Source: Cephalothrix spiralis
Lineage: Eukaryota; Nemertea; Palaeonemertea; Archinemertea; Cephalotrichidae
Reading direction: 5' to 3'
Assembly: GCA_032353305.1 (NCBI GenBank)
Contig: JAUCNG010364818.1
Coordinates: 1 to 11,840 of the forward strand
Length of the DNA stretch: 11,840 nucleotides
Made by a program: the position numbers and the translations under genes. Below, in pieces: positions 1 through 7,300 of this stretch (position 1 is its first letter; the number at the start of each line of letters is the position of its first letter). The notes under the pieces are model-generated. The model was not told the origin of the DNA. It worked only from the letters and a program-made list of their open reading frames with translations, and searched no databases.

Positions 1-266
1 GCCCGAAGTAATCTTAATGTGTTACCTTTTTTGCTTTCCCTTGCAACAAATTTCACGGCGACTTTTTCTTCATTTAAACATGTTCCTTGTGAGTTAATAT
101 CAAAGTCGTGATCATATGGCTCACTTTTGATAGGGGTATCAATTTCCACTTTAACATCGGCTATAGACTCACTTCTATATGGAGGGTCGGTTTCGACTTT
201 GATATCAGCAGACAATTGACTAGAAAATACCGTTATTTCAGGATCAACCGCATTTGGAAATGTTTT
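1..266 (-). CDS. Exon 2 of the uncharacterised minus-strand gene (runs off the left edge)
   Basis: The exon begins after a CTGTTTTTCAG acceptor and stays open for 88 codons plus two bases to position 1. The frame continues exon 1 without a shift. It encodes the acidic segment with the three psi-K-x-E motifs and a final stretch rich in Lys, Val and Arg. A GT inside the exon (AAG|GTAACA, exon end at 26) is a possible donor, so the true 3' end may be 26 rather than beyond the window. Both readings leave the frame open. Confidence 0.68.
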
Positions 267-1335
267 CTGAAAAACAGATTAATCTTTATTGATTAAATAG
301 AGAATCGACACAACAAATTAATAGAAATTTGGATAAATCCAAAAGACAGAACATACATAATATATAAGACCGAAATGACATAAAACCGAAAAGAAGGGTC
401 ATCTGACTAATTTTTACCAAGAGGTCCTACCTTCATCATTTCCAATTAACGTTTCAATTTTGAAGTTAATCGATTAAGAATTACGTGAATGAATAGTTCA
501 AACATTTGCCAAAATGTGGCGGTTAGCTACTCAAATGTTTATTGAAAGCACCACTATGTCAACTATTAATAATAAGGGGATTTGGTGACTATATAAACGA
601 AGATAAACGTAAGGAACCAGTCGATAGTCAATAGATTGAAAATTGCAATCAGGAACGTCGAAGGACACACCGTCGGAAAGATTGGTACGATTATAGGGGT
701 TACTATACAAGTGAACCAATAATAAATAATATAATATTGAACATACAAGGATACCCGAACTGACCCGAACTGTCTTTTGACCTTTCGGTAATATGTCCTT
801 CTCAGTACATCTTATCAAGAATATATTCTTGATTTTATGTCTTATGGGCACGACTGTCCCAGGTAGCACATGCAAAGTATCTAAGTATAAAACTTATGTC
901 TAAGTGAAATAGAACCGAAGTCTTTTGTTAAGTCTATGTACATAACATATTTCAGTTTAGAATAATTAACCGAGTTCGAAACACGAGTAAATGAATCTGA
1001 ACTAAAATATATTACACATGAACTTAACATATTGACCCTCACAATTGTAGAAAACACAATTGCAACTCAAGTTTAATATTATCAATGCTTACAGTTCAGT
1101 GAATTGTAAATTTCAAAATGAACACATCAATCAGTAAAAGCAAGAGTTAAATTATCAACGAGATTAGAGGCATCTGTCATCAAAACCTTTTCCTCATTTA
1201 TTGAAAATTTACCTTAGGGTCTGAATGGTGGCTATCAGGTTTCGCATCTGTCAATCTTGCTCTTGCCGCGGCTCTTGACATTTCAACCATCCTCTTCTTC
1301 GATTTCCTTGGGCGGTACTTCTTCGCACGACCCAT
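1..1335 (-). CDS. Uncharacterised basic, probably nuclear protein (5' part; join of 1213-1335 and 1-266, partial)
   Basis: I do not recognise this gene. The ATG (1335-1333) opens a 41-codon exon ending at a good donor (AAG|GTAAAT). A strong acceptor (CTGTTTTTCAG, ending at 267) joins in phase 0 to a frame with no stop to the window edge, giving 129 residues so far. Residues 1-30 are very basic (MGRAKKYRPRKSKKR, then ARARL), like a nuclear localisation signal or nucleic-acid contact. Residues 63-90 hold three psi-K-x-E motifs (IKVE, VKVE, IKSE), each followed by a nearby proline, the pattern of SUMO-dependent synergy-control motifs in transcription regulators. Residues from about 107 (EKVAVKFVARESKKG) may begin a folded domain. 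No zinc finger, DDE or THAP motif is visible in this part. A nuclear regulator or a domesticated transposon-derived protein are both possible. Exon structure is well supported; function is inference. Confidence 0.7.
267..1212 (-). other. Intron 1 of the uncharacterised minus-strand gene
   Basis: This 946-bp phase-0 intron is bounded by GTAAAT at 1212-1207 and a polypyrimidine-AG acceptor at 267. It is AT-rich and I see no transposon ends in it. A small inverted pair (CAAACATTTG near 500 and CAAATGTTT near 533) could form a weak hairpin. A 114-codon open stretch on the minus strand (531-875) has no recognisable motif and is better explained by chance. Confidence 0.62.
1213..1335 (-). CDS. Exon 1 of the uncharacterised minus-strand gene
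   Basis: This is 41 codons from an ATG at 1335-1333 to AAG at 1215-1213, followed on the minus strand by GTAAATTTTC. Base composition is clearly richer in G and C than the flanking AT-rich DNA, as expected for coding sequence. The product is dominated by Lys and Arg, and it ends in a short hydrophilic stretch (KPDSHHSDPK). A short upstream stretch with TTAAG just before the ATG gives no better in-frame start. Confidence 0.72.
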
Positions 1336-1528
1336 AACTTAAATAAGATAAGAAAACAATTAGGAATTTTGTCACATTTCACCACCATTAGTTAGTATAC
1401 GATACAATTGACTGACTAAAGTTTAAAAAAATTTAATGCAAAAGTAGGGAAGGTCGGTAAGTTTTGTAGATGAATTGTTTCTCTGTGTATAATTAATTGT
1501 TTACAATAGGTATAATTTTGATGTCATA

Positions 1529-2137
1529 CGGCCTTTTTTTTTAATTACTTGGTTTACGGACAAATTTTTCAAAAAATTCCGCCGGCGGCGGTAAAAAAAA
1601 TAAAAATAAAAAATAACGGTCAGAGCCCTTAAAACCCCTCGGCCTGGGCAATCGCTGGATGGGGCAATCGCTGTCGTATGGAATCTATTTATGGGGATTT
1701 CGAATTGTATGCATATATTACGATTGGCCTTAATATGATTGATGTGGACCGCGCTCTAGAGTTCTTATTATCATCCTATAAAAATTGCATATCACATTTC
1801 CTGTAGGAGGTGTTTTTAAAGAATTTCCTTAAAAATTGGACAAAGACGCCCCTAGCGGCAAAAGAATAAACGATAGAAAAAAATTCCTCATTAAAGGTTC
1901 CCTTTATTTTTGATTCTCTACATTTAAAAAAATGGAAATTCCGTCGGCGGTTAAAAAAAATAAAAAATATTATTTCCATTTTTCCGACGTTTTTTTCTTC
2001 ATTCGACGTCTGAAAATTCTGACGGCGATAAAAAAAATATATATGTTAAAGAAATTTCAAAAAAATCCCGCCGGAATTTTTTTTTCGGAAATTCTCACCG
2101 GCGGTGTCCGTGAACCAAGTAATTAAAAAAAGGCCTA
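1529..2137. mobile_element. Short non-autonomous DNA transposon (MITE) with ~27-bp terminal inverted repeats
   Basis: The left end (from about 1529) reads GGCC, a T-run, AATTACTTGGTTTACGGACA. The right end (to about 2137) is its reverse complement, with T-run length and one base changed (TGTCCGTGAACCAAGTAATT, A-run, GGCC). Inside are several copies of a subterminal motif built on TTCCGCCGGCGG followed by A-rich DNA, near 1575, 1940, 2022 and 2070, with partly inverted copies near the right end. There is no transposase. The flanking 8-mers ATGTCATA (1521-1528) and ATGCTGTA (2138-2145) differ only by three transitions and could be an aged target duplication, but this is weak. The family is not assigned. 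Confidence 0.7.
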
Positions 2138-2145
2138 ATGCTGTA

Positions 2146-2529
2146 CTCTGTATACCCTTGACAGGATCCTTGGAATTTTAATACATTCTTGTAAATTCAC
2201 TTGAACATAACTTGCGAACTTATGAGAGCAACATCCAAGCAGAGATTTTATCTACACTAAATAATTTCCCCGTTAAAAGAAAACATGCAATGTATTATAG
2301 AAAGTCATATTTTCAATCTAAACCAAAGACGCTCAAATTACTTTTTAAGGGGAAGTAAGTTTTAGGTAAGCATTTTATGTGTTATTTACAAAATTTATTT
2401 CAAGAATTTCGGGATTAATAATTAAATTAATCTATTAAAACTTTGAAGCAGGTAATTGTAGATACTGAAAATAACTAAATTAATAAATTAATGCTGTTGG
2501 TCTGAAAATACCAAAAATTATTGATGAGT
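2146..2529. other. Intergenic stretch with no recognised feature
   Basis: This is AT-rich DNA between the MITE and the 119-bp tandem repeat. I see no open frame with coding character, no terminal repeats and no RNA gene signature. Confidence 0.5.
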
Positions 2530-2912
2530 CTGAGGTAATGCGGCAATGCGCTGATACGTTGTTTGAAGAAATGCAAAGAACTGCATTTTAATTGTGTGGG
2601 AACGCATAAGTGATGCGCTGTTTGAAGAGAATCTGAGATCTGATTGGTCTTAGATAATGTGGCAATGTGCTGAAATGTTGTTTGAATATATGCAAAGAAC
2701 CGCATTCTGATTGCGTGGTCACGCATAAGTGATGCGATGTTTGAAGAAAATACGGCAATGCGCTGATACATTGTTTGAAGAAATGCAAAGAACTGCATTC
2801 TGATTGCATGGGAATGCATAAGTGATGCGCTGTTTGAACATAATCTGAGATCTGATCGGTCTGAGGTAATGCGGCAAAGCGCTGATACGTTGTTTGAAGA
2901 AATGCAAAGAAC
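2530..2912. repeat. 119-bp tandem repeat (minisatellite), about 3.2 copies
   Basis: Copies begin near 2530 (CTGAGGTAATGCGG), 2649 (CTTAGATAATGTGG), about 2753 (a copy lacking its first ~26 bases) and 2861, the last being partial. The spacing is 119 bp, or 93 bp where the deletion lies. Each unit has two related half-motifs, ATGCGCTGATACGTTGTTTGAAGA and the shorter ATGCGCTGTTTGAAGA, so the unit itself probably arose by an internal duplication. Long minus-strand open frames cover the array (2475-2936 and 2588-3091), but they only read the repeat in rotating frames. Confidence 0.85.
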
Positions 2913-3940
2913 CGCTTGGCTTCTGGAGAAGACCAAACCTCTAGAATATCATTGCTAGGGAATTTTAAAATTTTGAAGAATATCAGGGAAAAGTTTTCTT
3001 GGCGGCGGAAATTGTAGAAAAAAAAATAAAAACACCATACTCTTACACAAGTATGACTGAATGCAATTAAAATATGCCAATATCTTAGCAACTACAGAGT
3101 TACTCTGTCTGTTCAATGCCTTCTTCGACTTCATTGACATTGTTTAACTAAAACTAGTCTTTGTACCAGTTCCGACTATGTACCAATTTAGAATAATCAC
3201 GTGATTTTTTCGTAAATTAAATTAAATTAAATTCACAGATTTACACAGAAATATCAACTAAATATTTATTTATTATTATTACCTATTCAATTTTTCAAAA
3301 ACATTTACTTTTCGACGATGTTATCATTTTTATATCTTATATTTTCATATCCAACGGTAATCCGCCATTTTAGAAATATCCGAAATCAGTTCCATCACTC
3401 TTTTTGACGATCTCACATGCTTTTTGTGGATATTTTTGATGGGGTTTTTTGTGTTAGCAATATAACTTGACATGTGATAAACCATTTTAATGAGCAAAAA
3501 TTTATTTTATTTGCATTTTTTGATGTTTAGGGAACATAATCGGGCGTTAGTCGTAACTGGGAACTAAAGTCGTAACTGGGAAAAAATGGCTGCCGGTAAA
3601 AACGCCTGATTTTTGCCGGTTTTAATTTTTTCAGCTTTAAATATGTATTATTTTCAAGGTAAATATTTGTAGCATGCAATAAAGAAATAAAAATATAATG
3701 ATCTCTGTTTAAAGTCAGTTTATTTGTACCCAGACTGCCGGTTGTTTGCAACTGGTACAAGGACTGTATCATGTGTAGTATTTTGTTTTTTGCTATTGCA
3801 GTATGAGTATTGCAGCTTGCTTAGTTGCTTACCTATATTTGACCTTTGCTGTGTGATATGTCACATTTTTACCCACTGTAAAGTACTGCAGTTATCACAC
3901 AATAGTTTGAAATTGCCATGAAAAGTTTAACTATTCTAAT
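2913..3940. other. Intergenic stretch with only small repeats
   Basis: No gene is supported here. Small features seen: an AAATT microsatellite of about four units (3213-3231), a 12-bp E-box palindrome (3195-3206), a 19-bp-period duplication of AGTCGTAACTGGGAA (3549 and 3568), and an imperfect hairpin TTGTACC...GGTACAA (3724-3760). Three GCCATTTT cores lie near 3364, 3583 (reverse) and 3978. Confidence 0.5.
3195..3206. promoter_or_regulatory. E-box palindrome AATCACGTGATT
   Basis: This is a perfect 12-bp palindrome centred on CACGTG. Its TCACGTGA core is the type bound by MiT/TFE and USF bHLH-zip factors. It lies about 1.08 kb upstream of the VPS9D1-like start codon and 1.9 kb upstream of the minus-strand gene start. 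A regulatory role is inference only. Confidence 0.3.
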
Positions 3941-3949
3941 TTCTCCTTA

Positions 3950-3990
3950 TCCGGAATTTTTGTTTTCGCGCGGTCGGCCATTTTTTTTAA
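3950..3990 (+). promoter_or_regulatory. Candidate TATA-less promoter of the VPS9D1-like gene
   Basis: Within 40 bp lie an ETS-type core (CCGGAA, 3951-3956), a CpG-rich CGCGCGGTCGG stretch (3966-3976) and a YY1-type GGCCATTTT (3976-3984). The combination is common in constitutive TATA-less animal promoters, and this is a local CpG-rich spot in otherwise AT-rich DNA. The start codon is about 300 bp downstream. The sequence TTTAACC, a T-run, AATTAG directly before the ATG (4261-4280) resembles a splice acceptor, so a 5' untranslated exon here could be spliced to 4281. The transcription start is not determined. Confidence 0.35.
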
Positions 3991-4283
3991 TGCTTCCAAC
4001 ACTAAAAATATCGTATCCAGTACCTAAATTACATTGATATTTTTATACCCATGTAAACCAACAAATCATATAATATTTCACTTAAGCCAGCTTTAGCGGT
4101 ACTTTTTGTTTACAATTAACTAAAAGTCAAATATTTCATAATAAAAATAAAAGCATCTAGATCTATCGGCAAAAATATAAATCTCTGGGTACTTGATACA
4201 ATAATTTTAGTGTTATAAGCATATAAAAAAATAAATTCGCCTTTAAATTCCTTTTGATTGTTTAACCTTTTTTTAATTAGAAA

Positions 4284-4370
4284 ATGAATTCTGCTTTAGA
4301 TGCAAATCTTTTGAATGCTATGAGAGAAGTTTCTAAGGCAATAGAAGCAGACACATCAGGAAAATTTGAG
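4284..4370 (+). CDS. VPS9D1: VPS9D1-like exon 1: start codon and MIT helix 1
   Basis: This is 29 codons from ATG 4284 to GAG 4370, encoding MNSALDANLLNAMREVSKAI and then EADTSGKFE. The start is the first ATG of the open frame, it has AAA before it, and it places the MIT domain at the N-terminus as in the family. The donor is a weak GTTAAT. The phase-0 join to exon 2 gives KFE-DAYKLY, which matches the helix 1 to helix 2 turn of the family and so supports this donor. Confidence 0.82.
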
Positions 4371-7300
4371 GTTAATTTGAAATTCCAAGACTTGTTGAAC
4401 TTGTAGAATCTAACGTTAGATTCTATAAATCTAATTCAAAATCAAAAGTTCAATTTATTTTATTTTGATAGAACAATCGTTTAATGTGTTGAATCAAAGT
4501 TTAACATTTCCTGATGTTTAATTGTTAGGTACCTATACTAGTTCTGAAATCTGTGATTTATGGACGAACGCTAGCAGTGTATTTCGAGCTTGGGAACAAA
4601 CCGAATAAATGCGAGGATTTGCAATTTTATGCTCAATAGATAGCCTAAAATGCATAAATTAAAGAATTAAACTTGGCATATATATTGAATGATTTTGCTA
4701 TGATGATAAAAAGCAATAAATTTAAATAGAAACCTATATTGAATTTAATAAAATAAAAAATACCCCCCAGGCCTATTCCAAGAACATGACCTATTCCAGG
4801 AACCCGGCACTATTCCTAAAAACCCGGCCTATTCCAAACCCCCAGACCTATTCCAAAACCCGGCCTATTCCAAACCCCCAGGCCTATTCCAAAAACCCGG
4901 CCTATTCCAAACCCCCAGGCCTATTCCTAAAAACCCGGCCTATTCCAAACCCCCAGACCTATTCCTATACCCTATACCCTAACCCTAACCCCATCTGCCG
5001 AAAATTTGGTACCAACCATTTATATAGTCCTCGATATCCGTCTGCTAAAGCACGCGCGAAACCATAGAAACTCCAGGTCGAGCCAAGCCCCCGAAAAACT
5101 AAAAACAAACTTTAAAAACACTTAAATTAAACGCTGATTTTTTTTAGGGTCTTGGATTAAAACTCTGTAAGTGTTTCATTCACTCACTTTTCTGTTTTAG
5201 AAATTCCCTTTAGCTCCTACGGTATTTTATTTATTAAAAATATACAGGATTATTTTTAGTACCGGACTATTTTTTTTCCGTATGTTCGTCAATCGATTGG
5301 ACCGGACTTCTTTTCATTGGACAACGTATAGTCACATCCAAAACCATGGATTAACAGAATTCAAAGGCATGATTATTCATTTGAATTTCATTTTAAGAGT
5401 CTTTTAAATGATTTTAAAATACTGAAATTTTCTACATAAATACGAACTAGCGTTCGTTATTACCCCTAGGTGTTGGCATTGGGCAATGAGAAAAATATTG
5501 ACATGTCATTGTCAAAAAATGCAATTTAATTATTCATCATGCAATTGTGATTTGTGTTACGTAACTAGGCCTTGGCAGCTCCTTCAAATATAGACCAAAA
5601 TCAGTTTTTTTAAATGACCTATAGTTCAAATATATGTCAAAAATTGCAATAATTATTTATCATAAAATTGTCTAACATTACTTAGACTAGGTGGCCTGTG
5701 TGGAAAGCCGGTCGTTTTAGTGCAATATCTCGCGCGGCTGTTGACCATCGTCTGAACAGTCGCGGCACCGAATTTTGCGGTTATTTTTGTTTGACGCGGC
5801 TGCGGTAGTTTCAACTCGGTAAAAATTGTGATGACCTAAAAAAAAAAAGGTCGTCAAAAATTCTGATGACCTAAAAAAAAAGGTCGTCAAAAATCCTAAA
5901 AAAAAAGGTCGTCAAAAATCCTGATGACCTAAAAAAAAAAGGTCGTCAAAAATTCTGATGACCTAAAAAAAAAAGTCGTCAAAAAATCTGATGACCTAAA
6001 AAAAAGGTCGTCAAAAATTCTGATGACCTAAAAAATTTCGTCAATAATTATAACCAAAATAGGCGTGGCTGGTGGCTGAATATTTCGAGGCTGTTCATCA
6101 ACAAAATACTTCAAATTTGCGGCTATAAATCTTGAGATTTTCGGCATTTGGTGAAATCTGCGGCTATATTTCAAACTCAATTTTGGTCGCGGGAATCTCG
6201 CGCGGCTGCTCATACAAACTTTCCACCCAGGCTAGGTGGCTCCTCAAAAATAAAGACAGTGACCAATCGTTATGCACCTTTTTTATAAAAAACAACCTAA
6301 CATCCAATTATGGTCCCTTTCTGACCCTTTCCTCTCTTACCCAGGGGTGGATCTAGGGGTGGGCATGCAGGTTCTTTGCCCACCCCCTAAAAACCCTCCT
6401 GATAAATTAAATAATCTGAGCCTAGTCAATCCTTTTATTCCGCTGTATACTTTTGTCCTGCTATTTCCTATGTTTTAAAGATTGTTAGGAGCCTATTGTA
6501 AGAGTTATAACCAAATGAATATGTGCCCAGGGTTGATTTTGTTTGGCTTCTGGATTTTGCCCTATTTGACCAGGAACCTACTTGGTTTACCATCCATAAT
6601 AAAAACAGGTTCTAAGATCTTCGATGGACTATTATCGATTCTGCCCCATTTATCCCAATGAGTATAAGAGCTATATTCTCATTAACTGTCTTAATAAAAT
6701 TATTCTACCTTCTGAGTTGTAGTTCTCTTGAAAACGAAATTATGATTGACGTCACAGACTTTAGGATGACGTCAGACAGTCAGAGATTTTATAAACAAAA
6801 GCACATGTTGTTAGACTAGATGACAGTTTGTTGAATTTCACATAATTTTTATGATCTTTGATCAGTAATGATGACTTTGATACTGTTAAGTTGAGGAATG
6901 TGAACATGCGTAGTTGGCTACGCCTACCGTCGCAACATTATACCTTAAAATGCCCACCACCAAAATTAATCCTGTATCCGCCCTGATCTTACCCCTTACT
7001 AATTGGTGCACAAGTACCTTGTGCTCCCTTCTGAGTTAAAGATGCTCCAAAAACCTTAATGTTAGCATAAGCTACAACTACCCTTGGAAACCCTCTTCCA
7101 TGCTTCTATATCCTGTAAGTCACCTATATCTATCATCAATTATAATTTGGTACAAAACCCCTAAAGTTCCTCAAAAAACATCTCTGGGTTGAGGGTACAC
7201 AAAAACAGCTTATTATCTAGATTTTTTAGCCCTATGCGAGCTCTTGCAAAGGATAAATTGTTTTCTATATGCACTATGTTTTAATGGCCATCATAAATAG

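Noticed and set aside
531-875. 114-codon open frame on the minus strand inside the intron of the uncharacterised gene
   Set aside because: There are no recognisable motifs, the composition is like translated AT-rich intron, and no splice sites would join it in frame with the flanking exons in a convincing way.
970-990. Possible tRNA B-box (GAGTTCGAAACAC)
   Set aside because: There is no A-box at the right distance and no cloverleaf, so it is a chance match.
1776-2126. Small frames on both strands within the intergenic MITE
   Set aside because: They are short, Lys/Phe-rich and overlap on both strands; they come from A- and T-rich subterminal repeats with no transposase motif.
2475-3091. Overlapping minus-strand frames of 153 and 167 codons
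   Set aside because: They read through the 119-bp tandem repeat in changing frames, and the apparent peptide repeats only mirror the DNA repeat.
3527-3921. Two opposite-strand frames of 81 and 65 codons upstream of the VPS9D1-like gene
   Set aside because: There is no similarity to known proteins and no codon signal; they are of the length expected by chance here.
4786-5067. 93-codon plus-strand frame rich in Pro, Tyr and Lys
   Set aside because: It is a translation of the C-rich minisatellite and lies inside intron 1.
5830-6044. CRISPR-like array
   Set aside because: The units are contiguous with no unique spacers, and the DNA is eukaryotic; it is a simple tandem repeat inside a MITE.
6028-6478. 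Frames of 61-74 codons around the two hAT-like elements
   Set aside because: They cross element boundaries and target duplications, so they cannot be ancient coding units, and no domain is seen.
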